Assembly (NCBI GenBank): GCA_902779745.1
Contig: CACZCT010000002.1
Location: 1 to 55,606, forward strand
Length of the DNA: 55,606 bases
Reading direction: 5' to 3'
From: an uncultured Prevotellaceae bacterium
GTDB taxonomy: Bacteria; Bacteroidota; Bacteroidia; Bacteroidales; Bacteroidaceae
Part shown: in pieces, positions 1 through 7,656 of the stretch
Layout of the letters: the number at the start of each line of letters is the position of its first letter
Numbering within the stretch: the first letter of the stretch is position 1
Notes under the pieces: model-generated
Told to the model about the DNA's origin: nothing
The model's input: the letters and a program-made list of their open reading frames with translations, nothing else
The model's database searches: none
Made by a program: the position numbers and the translations under genes

Positions 1-758
1 TAGCGAGTCAGGTCGTCGTACATCACATCTACATAGAACAGGTATTCCCATTCCCGTCCGATAATCGGCAACGACTGTATCTTCGTCAGGTTGATCTTGT
101 AGAACGAGAGGATAGCGAGCACATGACTCAGCGACCCTTCCTCGTGAGGCAGTGAGAAGACGATACTTGCCTTGTTTGCCTCTGTCAGGGGACGCAACAT
201 ATCAGCCTTGTTAGGATTGCTGACCACGAGGAAACGGGTGAAATTGTGCTTGTTGTCCTCGATATGGTCTTCCAACACTTTCAGTCCGTATTGTCTGGCT
301 GCATCGGCATGACAGATGGCCGCCCATCCTTGATGCTGTCCTTCGGCAATCATCTTCGCCGATCCGGCGGTATCCTCTGCCTCCACATGTTTCATATTCG
401 GATGCTGGGCAAGGAACTCACGACACTGCATCAGGGCAACGGGGTGCGAATGAATCTCCGTAATCGTATCCCAGTTATCGCCAGGCAGACAACAGATACA
501 ATGCGAGATGTGTAGCTTATGCTCCCCTACTATCGTCGTACCTGAGTCGCGCAGCAACTCATAGTTATGCAGCAACGAACCCGCGATGGTATTCTCTATG
601 GCAAGCATACCAATGGCTGTAGGATCCTCCTTCATGGTCTTAAACACCTGTTCGAAGGTAGAACAACAAATCAACTGTATCTGCTCTCCCTCGAAAAACA
701 GGTGTGCCGCTATATCATGGAACGACCCGTTTAGTCCTTGTATCGCAATTCTCTTCAT
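1..758 (-). CDS. pheA: Prephenate dehydratase, 3' end cut by the window edge
   Basis: Converts prephenate to phenylpyruvate, the committed step to phenylalanine; cytosolic. The frame is open from ATG at 758 to the window edge, giving 252 codons. Visible are the N-terminal GLNGSFH motif (8-14), the catalytic TRF motif (174-176) and a C-terminal ACT domain from about residue 197 (EGSLSHVL, then LTKIQSLP). Where many family members have ESRP in the Phe-binding loop this one reads QSLP, so allosteric control may differ. The missing end is probably about 30 residues. It is preceded by an apparent attenuator (779-992), so its expression probably responds to charged tRNA-Phe/Tyr. In Bacteroidetes pheA commonly heads an aromatic operon, but what follows lies outside the window. 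Confidence 0.95.
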   Translation of the reverse strand, partial: MKRIAIQGLNGSFHDIAAHLFFEGEQIQLICCSTFEQVFKTMKEDPTAIGMLAIENTIAGSLLHNYELLRDSGTTIVGEHKLHISHCICCLPGDNWDTITEIHSHPVALMQCREFLAQHPNMKHVEAEDTAGSAKMIAEGQHQGWAAICHADAARQYGLKVLEDHIEDNKHNFTRFLVVSNPNKADMLRPLTEANKASIVFSLPHEEGSLSHVLAILSFYKINLTKIQSLPIIGREWEYLFYVDVMYDDLTR

Positions 759-760
759 CT

Positions 761-851
761 TTCAATTTTCAATTTATTAAAAAAACTCCGCTTTCACTTG
801 GTTTGTGAAGCGGAGCCTTATCTTTCAATTTTCAATTTTCAAATTTCAATT
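761..851. repeat. Heptanucleotide repeat tracts flanking the pheA terminator
   Basis: Two tracts of the 7-nt unit TTCAATT: two copies at 761-774, and four near-copies at 824-851 (third unit TTCAAAT). They flank the attenuator hairpin on both sides and fill the spacer up to the pheA start codon. The same unit recurs at 1964-2030, and a variant at 25355-25382. Confidence 0.8.
779..815 (-). terminator. Intrinsic terminator of the pheA attenuator
   Basis: On the minus strand the arm CTCCGCTTCAC (815-805) pairs with GTGAAAGCGGAG (797-786) with one bulged A. It is followed by seven T (785-779), 21 nt before the pheA ATG. A terminator between a promoter and the start of the gene it serves is the mark of attenuation. 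The first arm can instead pair with the leader-peptide codons at 878-869. Confidence 0.85.
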
Positions 852-855
852 AATC

Positions 856-933
856 TTACATACGGCTTTCCGCTTCACAGGTCCCTGCAAAGTAAAAATA
901 ATAACCGTAAAAGTAAGCGTTCCTATTCAACAT
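856..933 (-). CDS. Aromatic-rich leader peptide controlling pheA
   Basis: A 25-residue ORF starting at ATG 933, about 22 nt after the predicted transcription start. Residues 7-15 read YFYGYYFYF: five Tyr and three Phe in nine positions. Codons 19-22 contain GTGAAGCGGA (878-869), perfectly complementary over 10 nt to the first arm of the downstream terminator. Codons 5-7 contain CGCTTAC (919-913), which can pair with that same segment with one bulge. This gives the classical four-segment attenuator order. A ribosome stalled at Tyr/Phe codons would mask segment 1, free segment 2 to pair with 3, and prevent the terminator. The peptide itself probably has no function. Confidence 0.85.
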   Translation of the reverse strand: MLNRNAYFYGYYFYFAGTCEAESRM

Positions 934-960
934 TGTTCTGTCGTTTTGTTTTATCGCCTG

Positions 961-992
961 CAAAAGTATAACTTTTTTTGGAATCCCACAAA
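961..992 (-). promoter_or_regulatory. Promoter of the pheA leader
   Basis: Minus strand -33 TTTG (992-989), 20 bp spacer, -7 TACTTTTG (968-961), matching Bacteroidetes TTTG-N19-21-TAnnTTTG. Predicted start is near 955, so the leader peptide begins about 22 nt into the RNA. The stretch 993-1095 upstream holds nothing I recognise. Confidence 0.8.
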
Positions 993-1095
993 CATTTTGC
1001 AAGAAAAATGATGATTTGTCTTGCATTTTTTCATTTTTCCACTTCTATGAGGCATCATCTCACCCTGCAAATGTTTTGTCTTCATCCATTATTTG

Positions 1096-1968
1096 TTAAA
1101 TATTACCCAGACACACCCGTTTCATACCTTCCTCTTCGGCAATCTGGCGGGCGGCTTTCAGTGTATGGAGGGGTGTCGGGGGAATCTCCTGCATCTTATA
1201 GCGGGGGAAGAAACGGCTGAAATGAAGGGGGACGCTGGCAAGGTTCTTTTCGTTCAGCCAACGACACATCCTCCTGATCATGTCCATGTCGTCATTGATG
1301 CCTGGAATAAGGAGGTTGGTGAGTTCTATCCAAACACCGGCATCCCTCATGGCAAGGATGGTGTCAAGAACAGGTTGCAGATGACCGCCGCTGACTTCTT
1401 GGTAGATGTCGTCACTAAACGACTTCAAGTCGATATTTGCAGCATCGAGATAGGGCAACAGGTCCTTTAACGGCTCTTGACAGACATAGCCTGCCGTGAC
1501 GAGGATATTCCACAGACCAGCCTCGTGAGCCTGTCGTGCCGTATCCGTAATATATTCCAGATAGGTAAGCGGTTCTGTATAGGTGTAGGCGATGCCCGGA
1601 CATTGGTGCTTCTGGCAGAGGGCCACAACGTCCTCTGGTGTGAGGCGGTAGTGGTCGACATCGGCAGGCGACACTTGTGAGATATCGTGGTTCTGACAGT
1701 TCAGGCAACGGAAATTACAACCTGTACAGGCGATAGAGAGACAGGTGGTGCCAGGATGGAAATGATAGAGCGGTTTCTTCTCTATCGGGTCAATGGCAAG
1801 CGCACAAGGTTGGGCATACACCTCACTGACGAGCACCCCTTCATAATTACGACGACTGCGACAAATCCCCGTCTTGCCATCGGCAATCCGACAGTGATGC
1901 GGACAGAGCAGGCATCTGACTGCCCCACCCTCCAGTCGCTCATAATATCTGCACTCGTTTTTTTCCAA
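1096..1968 (-). CDS. amrS: AmmeMemoRadiSam system radical SAM enzyme
   Basis: Radical SAM protein of the PflA-like group that travels with MEMO and AMMECR1 proteins; reaction unknown to me. The SAM cluster motif CNFRCLNC (C84, C88, C91) is present, preceded by a Cys-rich N-terminus (C19, C22, C26, C36 in VRCLLCPHHC and beyond) typical of this subgroup. At 290 residues it is a usual length. The only start upstream of the conserved block is TTG at 1968, which lies inside a heptanucleotide repeat tract; an in-frame stop precedes it by two codons. It follows the MEMO-AMMECR1 gene on the same strand by 62 nt, probably as an operon. Confidence 0.9.
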   Translation of the reverse strand: MEKNECRYYERLEGGAVRCLLCPHHCRIADGKTGICRSRRNYEGVLVSEVYAQPCALAIDPIEKKPLYHFHPGTTCLSIACTGCNFRCLNCQNHDISQVSPADVDHYRLTPEDVVALCQKHQCPGIAYTYTEPLTYLEYITDTARQAHEAGLWNILVTAGYVCQEPLKDLLPYLDAANIDLKSFSDDIYQEVSGGHLQPVLDTILAMRDAGVWIELTNLLIPGINDDMDMIRRMCRWLNEKNLASVPLHFSRFFPRYKMQEIPPTPLHTLKAARQIAEEEGMKRVCLGNI

Positions 1969-2030
1969 TTTTCAATTCTCAACTTTCAATTCATTCCCGA
2001 GCAAAGCTCGCCTACCCGTAGCCTTTCAAT
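1964..2030. repeat. Heptanucleotide repeats between the two Amr genes
   Basis: Plus-strand 7-nt units TCCAATT, TTCAATT, CTCAACT, TTCAATT at 1964-1991, then an isolated TTCAATT at 2024-2030. A small palindrome GAGCAAAGCTC lies between. The tract fills the spacer and includes the TTG start of the radical SAM gene. Confidence 0.75.
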
Positions 2031-3491
2031 TCAAAATACGATTGCTTCATAGACATACAGTTCCGCATCGCGCCAGCCATCCCATCCAAGTCCGGCCTTG
2101 TCTTGCGAGCAATGTCCTACAAACTCCTCCTTCGTCCAGTTTACCTCGTCGGCCACCTGCGGCAGGAAGGTACCACTGCGATAACCCTTACGGATGTAGA
2201 TGCCATGCCGATGCAACTCAAACTCATCGAGACTCTGGATGCGGCGCATGGGGGTGAGAACGGAAATCTCAATATCGAGATCCTTCAGTTCCTCACGACT
2301 GACAGGCATGAAGCGTGGGTCTTCGAAGGCTGCAGCACGTGCCATCTCTGCCACTATCTCATATAGAGGCACATCCTCTCCGAAATGTCCGATACATCCA
2401 CGAAGACGACCGTGCTTGTGGAGAGAGACAAAGGCTCCGCACTTGCTTCGCAGTTGAGAGTTAATAGTTAAGAGTTGAAAGTTTGCTGCCGCCTTGCCAT
2501 CTAAAGAGTCTTTGATGCTGTTGAGGGCTATCTCCTTCAATTGGCGTTTATCATCGTCAGAGAGGGTGAAGCCTGCTTCTTTGCGTAGGAAGGCAAAGGA
2601 ATGATAGCCTACCACACGTGAAGGATTGTAGTTGTCAATATCACCCGAGTTCTGGTACATCAGGTGCTTGATGTCGTATTGTCCGTCGAGCATCAGCATC
2701 AGTGTAATAATGGGAAACTCACCACAGGCACTCGTTGCCAGGTTGCGCTTTCCGCTACGGGCATTTTCTTCAATGGCGGCAATAAACTGTTCCACATCAC
2801 CTGTCTCAATCGCCTTGCCCGTCTTGGCATCCACCTCACAGGCATCATCATATGAAGGATAGTGTGAGAAGTCACTGCTGATGATGAAGAGGTTCTCATC
2901 TGTGAAATACGGTTTCAGCACCTCTGCCATCCGCTTTAGTTTCTGGAAGTCGTTGGTAGAGATGATGATGGGGACGATAGGTGGCACTTCATTAAACCTG
3001 CGCTGCAGGAACGGCAGCTGCACTTCCAGACAATGCTCCCTGTCATGGGCCTTTGGGCGATAGGAAAACACGCTGTCTTTCTTCGTCAGTTCAATACATG
3101 TCTCATGATCGACCTTCACATTCCCCAAGGGCGTGGCGTAATAGTCCGCCTCTGTATTCACCGATGCCCCGTCGATCCATTCATGATGACTCGGTCCCAA
3201 CAGGAATATCCGCTGATAGGACTTCCCGGGATTCAGCGTCATATAGGCCGATGCCGCCACATTTCCTGAGAAATAATAACCAGCATGGGGTACGATGAGT
3301 GCTGCCACATGTTCATACATGGTCCTGCCACGATGAAGTTCCAGAAAACTGTCAACTTCAGCACTCAGTTCCTTGGGATCGCCTGTGTAGAAGCGGTTTG
3401 CCTGAGTGGCAGGCCTCACCACAGGATTATTTGCTTTTCCGTTACACGAATTCACCATCATCAATAATAATAAAACGATACTCAGAATCAT
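2031..3491 (-). CDS. MEMO-AMMECR1 fusion (AmmeMemoRadiSam proteins B and A)
   Basis: Two families that are often separate are joined in 486 residues. The MEMO domain (about 30-305) keeps the metal-ligand positions known in human MEMO1: His in VPHAGY (69), His in GPSHH (102/103) and Cys in SACGEFP (256). The AMMECR1 domain (about 345-486) carries LRGCIG (363-368). The linker (about 337-347) is encoded by four heptanucleotide repeats. The N-terminus is hydrophobic and ends VNSC at residue 16, a plausible lipobox, so it may be an exported lipoprotein. ATG 3491 is chosen because the longer reading starts at TTG inside the promoter. The -7 box ends 4 nt before ATG, implying a leaderless mRNA. Confidence 0.9.
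   Translation of the reverse strand: MILSIVLLLLMMVNSCNGKANNPVVRPATQANRFYTGDPKELSAEVDSFLELHRGRTMYEHVAALIVPHAGYYFSGNVAASAYMTLNPGKSYQRIFLLGPSHHEWIDGASVNTEADYYATPLGNVKVDHETCIELTKKDSVFSYRPKAHDREHCLEVQLPFLQRRFNEVPPIVPIIISTNDFQKLKRMAEVLKPYFTDENLFIISSDFSHYPSYDDACEVDAKTGKAIETGDVEQFIAAIEENARSGKRNLATSACGEFPIITLMLMLDGQYDIKHLMYQNSGDIDNYNPSRVVGYHSFAFLRKEAGFTLSDDDKRQLKEIALNSIKDSLDGKAAANFQLLTINSQLRSKCGAFVSLHKHGRLRGCIGHFGEDVPLYEIVAEMARAAAFEDPRFMPVSREELKDLDIEISVLTPMRRIQSLDEFELHRHGIYIRKGYRSGTFLPQVADEVNWTKEEFVGHCSQDKAGLGWDGWRDAELYVYEAIVF
2453..2480. repeat. Heptanucleotide repeat inside the MEMO-AMMECR1 linker
   Basis: Plus-strand units GTTGAGA, GTTAATA, GTTAAGA, GTTGAAA, contiguous, encoding on the minus strand part of NFQLLTINSQL between the two domains. 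The total of 28 nt is not a multiple of three, so copy-number change here would break the fusion. Confidence 0.75.
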
Positions 3492-3495
3492 GCCA

Positions 3496-3526
3496 CAAAT
3501 ATACAATTATTTTGATAATAAACAAA
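3496..3526 (-). promoter_or_regulatory. Promoter of the MEMO-AMMECR1 gene
   Basis: Minus strand TTTG (3526-3523), 19 bp, TATATTTG (3503-3496). Only four bases separate the box from ATG 3491, so the transcript should start at or next to the start codon. Confidence 0.7.
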
Positions 3527-3530
3527 ATAT

Positions 3531-3562
3531 TTTGGTACTTCAGAATAAAATATGTATCTTCG
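3531..3562 (+). promoter_or_regulatory. Promoter of the AI-2E-family permease
   Basis: TTTG (3531-3534), 20 bp, TATCTTCG (3555-3562). Divergent from the MEMO promoter. The downstream ATG at 3582 gives a leader of about 15 nt and decides the start against the longer reading from 3552. Confidence 0.7.
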
Positions 3563-3581
3563 CACACGAAATACAATAACT

Positions 3582-4685
3582 ATGGAACGAAAACAAATTA
3601 CTTTCGACTCATTTATACGGGGGGCTCTGATAGTACTTGGCTGTGTGGGAGCCTATCTGTTGCTCAACCGGTTGAGCGGTGTGCTGCTCCCCTTCTTCCT
3701 TGCATGGCTCATTGCCTACCTGCTGTTCCCGTTGGTGAAATTCTTCCAGTATCGCTGTAAGATGCGCTATCGGGTAGTAGCTATTCTCTGTGCGCTGATT
3801 GCCGTCAACCTCGTATTGGCTGGGGTGTTCTGGATTATGATACCTCCCGTTATCGAGGAGACGATACGGGTGAAAGACATGCTGATAGAATACGTTACCA
3901 AAGACGCGATGATGAGTAATATCCCTGACCGGATAGAGATGTTCATCCATGAGCATCTGACAGCAGAGGACATTAAGGCTATCGTGACACAGGAAGGTTT
4001 CATCAACAGCATCAAGGAGGCAATGCCTAAGATCTGGGACATGCTCATGCAGTCGGTCAATGCCCTTTCCGGACTGGTCACCATCATCATGGTACTCATC
4101 TACACACTCTTTATCCTCATCGACTATGAGAAATTCACGAAGGGATGGTCCGAACTGCTGCCTGAGCGTTATCGTGGCATGGCTGTCAGTCTGGTCGCTG
4201 ACATCACGGAAGGCATGAACAAGTATTTCCGCGGACAGGGCTTGGTGGCTTTCTGTGTGGGAATCCTGTTCAGTATCGGCTTCCTCATCATCGATTTCCC
4301 GATGGCTATCGGACTGGGTATGTTCATCGGATTACTGAATATGGTACCTTATCTACAACTGATTGGCTTCATCCCTGCCATCCTCCTGGCTATTGTCAAG
4401 GCTGCGGATACAGGACAGAGTTTCTGGCTCATCATGCTGTTGGTCGTCATCGTATTCTGTGTCGTACAACTCATCCAGGACACCTTCCTCACACCGAAGA
4501 TCATGGGAAAGGTGATGGGACTCAATGCCGCCATCATCCTGCTCTCCCTCTCTATCTGGGGTTCCCTGTTAGGTATCCTGGGAATGATTATCGCCCTGCC
4601 AATGACCACCCTCCTGCTGACGTACTACCAACGGTATGTCATACAGAAAGAGAAAGCGGAGAATCAGGAAAAGAAGAAAGAATAG
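3582..4685 (+). CDS. AI-2E-family (PerM/YdiK-type) membrane permease
   Basis: An inner-membrane protein of 367 residues with about seven to eight hydrophobic segments: two near the N-terminus, one near residue 60-80, a long soluble stretch, then clustered segments in the C-terminal half including LGMFIGLLNMVPYLQLIGF, typical of PF01594. Substrate is unknown; the family name comes from a few members linked to autoinducer-2, while others are Na+/H+ antiporters. ATG 3582 (MERKQ) is preferred because the 3552 start overlaps the -7 box. Followed after 18 nt by a C1 peptidase gene on the same strand, probably co-transcribed. Confidence 0.85.
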   Translation: MERKQITFDSFIRGALIVLGCVGAYLLLNRLSGVLLPFFLAWLIAYLLFPLVKFFQYRCKMRYRVVAILCALIAVNLVLAGVFWIMIPPVIEETIRVKDMLIEYVTKDAMMSNIPDRIEMFIHEHLTAEDIKAIVTQEGFINSIKEAMPKIWDMLMQSVNALSGLVTIIMVLIYTLFILIDYEKFTKGWSELLPERYRGMAVSLVADITEGMNKYFRGQGLVAFCVGILFSIGFLIIDFPMAIGLGMFIGLLNMVPYLQLIGFIPAILLAIVKAADTGQSFWLIMLLVVIVFCVVQLIQDTFLTPKIMGKVMGLNAAIILLSLSIWGSLLGILGMIIALPMTTLLLTYYQRYVIQKEKAENQEKKKE

Positions 4686-4703
4686 ACACTAAATATCACC
4701 ATC

Positions 4704-5813
4704 ATGAGGACGGGATTCGTTTTAGCAGTGATGCTGATGACTGTAACGGCATCGGCACAGGAGAATTTACAGCGGGGGTCTATTGACTCACAGGTGAAAA
4801 AAACGTTCACAACGATAAAGGAAATTCCGATAACCAGTGTGAAGAACCAATGGCGCAGCGGTACTTGCTGGGCTTATGCCACGCTGGGATACTTCGAGAG
4901 TGAGATACTGCGACAGACGGGAAAGACATACGACCTGTGCGAGATGTTCGTGGTGAACAAGGACTATATGGACAATGCCACGCACTATGTCCGCATGCAC
5001 GGCTACAGCCAGATCTCTGAGGGAGGCTCGTGCGACGATGTGCTGGAGGTGATTCGCCAACACGGCATCTGTCCGGAGAATGCCATGCCGGCACCAGGCT
5101 CTCTGACGGGTGACTCGCTGGCTAACTTCATGGTATTCTTCCCTGAACTGGACCGCAAGGTGAGGAGCATTGTAGTCAAGGATGCCAAGGCTCCCCTTCC
5201 CCACTGGCAGGACAGCGTTCAGGCTATCATAGACCGCTACGTAGGGCACTGTCCGGAATCGTTCGTGTATGAGGGAAAGACATATACGCCGAAGTCGTTT
5301 GCCGAGAGTCTGGGGCTTAACTTTGACGATTACGTGAGTCTGACGAGTTATACACATCATCCGTTTGGCAAGTGGTTCATCATCGAGGCTCCCTACAAAT
5401 GGCGGTTGAAGCCCAGTTACAACATGCCCATCGAGCAGTTGATGGGGGTTCTCGACAAGGCACTGGATGCTGGCTATACCGTGGCTTGGGGCGGTGACGT
5501 ATCAGGCGACTTCACCCGCACAGGAGAGGCCATGCTGCCTGATAGTATTCAGCCCACACAGCAATTGCGACAGGAGCAGTGGAACGACTGGCGCATGACC
5601 TACGATCATGTGATGGTTATCTACGGCAAGGCTGTTGACGAACAGGGGAAACCTTATTATCTTGTCAAGAATTCATGGGGTAAGTACGGACAGTACAAGG
5701 GCATCTGGTATATGTCACGCGACTACATCGCCCTGAACACCACCTATATATTCCTCAATTGTCATGCACTCCCAGACGATTTGCGTGAGACCATCAGGTG
5801 TTCCGGGTTCTGA
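4704..5813 (+). CDS. Exported C1-family cysteine peptidase
   Basis: Papain-fold peptidase of 369 residues. A signal peptide ends ASAQ near residue 19. The active-site Cys is C55 in NQWRSGTCWAYA, with the oxyanion Gln (Q49) six residues before it. The catalytic His lies in TYDHVMVIYG and the Asn in LVKNSWGKYG near the C-terminus. It resembles the bleomycin-hydrolase/PepC branch but is shorter than the second C1 protein in this window (14205-15602). It should act in the periplasm or outside the cell, with unknown substrate. No terminator is seen right after it; the next stretch is accessory. Confidence 0.88.
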   Translation: MRTGFVLAVMLMTVTASAQENLQRGSIDSQVKKTFTTIKEIPITSVKNQWRSGTCWAYATLGYFESEILRQTGKTYDLCEMFVVNKDYMDNATHYVRMHGYSQISEGGSCDDVLEVIRQHGICPENAMPAPGSLTGDSLANFMVFFPELDRKVRSIVVKDAKAPLPHWQDSVQAIIDRYVGHCPESFVYEGKTYTPKSFAESLGLNFDDYVSLTSYTHHPFGKWFIIEAPYKWRLKPSYNMPIEQLMGVLDKALDAGYTVAWGGDVSGDFTRTGEAMLPDSIQPTQQLRQEQWNDWRMTYDHVMVIYGKAVDEQGKPYYLVKNSWGKYGQYKGIWYMSRDYIALNTTYIFLNCHALPDDLRETIRCSGF

Positions 5814-5885
5814 CATTCTCTGTTTAATTCGCTGATTTGCGCTCTTTTAAACATCACTAATATACAATTTTAAAATCTCACTTAC

Positions 5886-6051
5886 CTACCTTGCACTAAT
5901 TTTCTTTCCCTCCTTACTCCATGTGAATATCCAGCTGCCTTTGCGGCTGGTAATGGTGCTGTTGGAGACACCAACAATCTCACCGACATCAGAGACATTC
6001 ATTGTTTTCAGCGTCTTGCCTTTGGCATCACAGATATAATAGCAAGGAATA
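5886..6051 (-). pseudogene. Truncated gene, C-terminal remnant with helix-turn-helix-like text
   Basis: Minus strand reads about 54 codons to a stop at 5886, including VSDVGEIVGVSNSTITSRKG and a basic tail KEGKKISAR. The reading is coding-like, but it is cut at its N-terminal side exactly where a perfect inverted repeat begins (6052), whose sequence brings an in-frame stop. An internal ATG could give a 38-residue peptide. I see it as the end of a DNA-binding or phage-type protein broken by the inverted-repeat element. The remainder of 5814-6132 shows nothing else. Confidence 0.55.
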
Positions 6052-6124
6052 GTGTCTTATACTAAAATAGGTTGACACATTTAAGAACTAAATAAATGTG
6101 TCAACCTATTTTAGTATAAGACAC
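6052..6124. repeat. Perfect 32-bp inverted repeat with 9-nt centre
   Basis: Arm 6052-6083, beginning GTGTCTTATACTAAAATAGG, is repeated exactly in reverse complement at 6093-6124 with 9 nt between. There is no T run, so a terminator is unlikely. The outer ends resemble insertion-sequence ends (a GGTTGACAC block near the tip is common among IS3/IS481-type elements), suggesting a miniature element whose middle is lost. No target duplication is evident. It lies between a truncated gene and, 8 nt on, a start codon. Confidence 0.85.
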
Positions 6125-6132
6125 CAAGAGAT

Positions 6133-7581
6133 ATGACGACAGAAATAATCAAGAGAATTGTTGACGACGAGTGCGCAGAACAACTGACTGCCCTACTCTG
6201 CCATCATTGGGCAGTGGCCACGGAGCGACTGGAATGCCTTGCACAGGAAGTAACGGACGATATGGACACCTGCATCGAGGCGGAGATCTATGCCGCCCTG
6301 ATGCGTATGCAGCGAGCAGTGATGGCGCTGATGGAACTCAACAAGATACCCACAGCATTATTGTTTTCAGAGTACCTAGAGCGCATCAACAAGACCGTAT
6401 CGAACACCAGCATACGTCAGTCAGTCATGACATTGCTACAACGACTGTTGGACAGAACATCGTCTAACAAACAAGCGGCACCGTTCTTCGACCTGGTTAT
6501 CCAGACGATGACACAACACGTGACCTTGCCCGAAGAACAACAAGAGACTATCCGACAGATGGTGTCGCCACAATACATTTTCGGCGTATGTGCCCAACAC
6601 CTGAATCCTGAAGACTTGATGATGATGGCACAAATCATTCAGAATATCAATACTGAAGGCGATGCAAAGGAGCAGGAAGAGGTTACCAGCCAGCTTCAGA
6701 ACATGCGTCAGGCTATGGAAGCGCTTGACAGTCAGATGAGCGAGAATCTGCAGATGATGCTGATAGGACTGTTACTGTTGACGTTGCTACCAGGTATGAT
6801 GATCAGTCTGATGCAACAAAGCCGAGCCAACAGCAAGGCAATGGCCAAGTTATTTAATAAGGTACTCATACAGGTACGCGAAAGCAACCGTTGGTGGAAG
6901 TATTGGCAAGAGCGTTGCGAGACACTCCGCGTGGTCAGCGACAACAGTTCGTGGAAGGAGATTATGACAGCAGAACGCACCAAAGAACGCACAGAACTGG
7001 GGAAGGTGCCAGGAGGGTTGTTTGCCAAGTGGACCACCGACCGCAAGGCTTTTGATGAGTATTTTCTCGAAGCCCATCTCGACGACGATGCCCTGCGCCA
7101 CTTCATCTTCCATCTGGCCACCCTGTCGGAGATTGCCCGAGAATTCAACCCCACCACCAAGTTTGGCGACGAGCAACTGGTACTGGACGACCTGCAACGC
7201 GTAGGCGAGGCTGTCCTCGAGGCTGCCAACAGACTCAGCGACTTAGTGACCAAGGCATGGTTCTCTCACTATGAGGCGATGTGGAAGGAGCTGATTCAGA
7301 ACGAAACCATCTTTGCCCATCTGAAGGTGACGCGCAAGAGTCCACACAATAACCTGTTTACTGCACGTTTCTTCTGCCACTTGGTGGGAGAAATGAAAAA
7401 AAGTGCAGTCTTCGGAGCTCATTCCGACAATGATCTGGCAGAAAAACTGACTGAGAAGCGATATGTGGGTACGTTTCGAAAGAATATCCAGGAAGGAATG
7501 GGCGAAGAAACAAAAAATGTGCAAAAAACATTCGACGCTATCTACCAGAAATACAAGCAGTTAGCACACGTTAAATCATAA
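6133..7581 (+). CDS. Uncharacterised protein with one central membrane segment
   Basis: 482 residues, not firmly recognised. The first 200 residues are helical and acidic; a hydrophobic segment (about 209-226, MLIGLLLLTLLPGMM) is followed by a charged C-terminal half ending in a block with ARFFCHLVGEMKKSAVFG that I associate only loosely with DUF6043-type Bacteroidetes proteins. The start codon follows the inverted repeat by 8 nt, so any promoter lies within or before that repeat. It precedes the VirE-N/DUF3987 pair by 75 nt on the same strand and may be part of the same accessory cassette. No catalytic motif is visible. Confidence 0.6.
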   Translation: MTTEIIKRIVDDECAEQLTALLCHHWAVATERLECLAQEVTDDMDTCIEAEIYAALMRMQRAVMALMELNKIPTALLFSEYLERINKTVSNTSIRQSVMTLLQRLLDRTSSNKQAAPFFDLVIQTMTQHVTLPEEQQETIRQMVSPQYIFGVCAQHLNPEDLMMMAQIIQNINTEGDAKEQEEVTSQLQNMRQAMEALDSQMSENLQMMLIGLLLLTLLPGMMISLMQQSRANSKAMAKLFNKVLIQVRESNRWWKYWQERCETLRVVSDNSSWKEIMTAERTKERTELGKVPGGLFAKWTTDRKAFDEYFLEAHLDDDALRHFIFHLATLSEIAREFNPTTKFGDEQLVLDDLQRVGEAVLEAANRLSDLVTKAWFSHYEAMWKELIQNETIFAHLKVTRKSPHNNLFTARFFCHLVGEMKKSAVFGAHSDNDLAEKLTEKRYVGTFRKNIQEGMGEETKNVQKTFDAIYQKYKQLAHVKS

Positions 7582-7656
7582 TTTGCGTCTTTGCACCACA
7601 GCTTATAAAAATCCCATTTTGAAGGTGCAAAACCCCTTGTGACCTTTGCCGCCGAT

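Noticed and set aside
761-851. CRISPR-like array
   Set aside because: Units are 7 nt and directly adjacent, without spacers; no cas genes in the window.
6052-6124. Intrinsic terminator
   Set aside because: The hairpin is very long but is not followed by a T run on either strand and does not end an intact gene.
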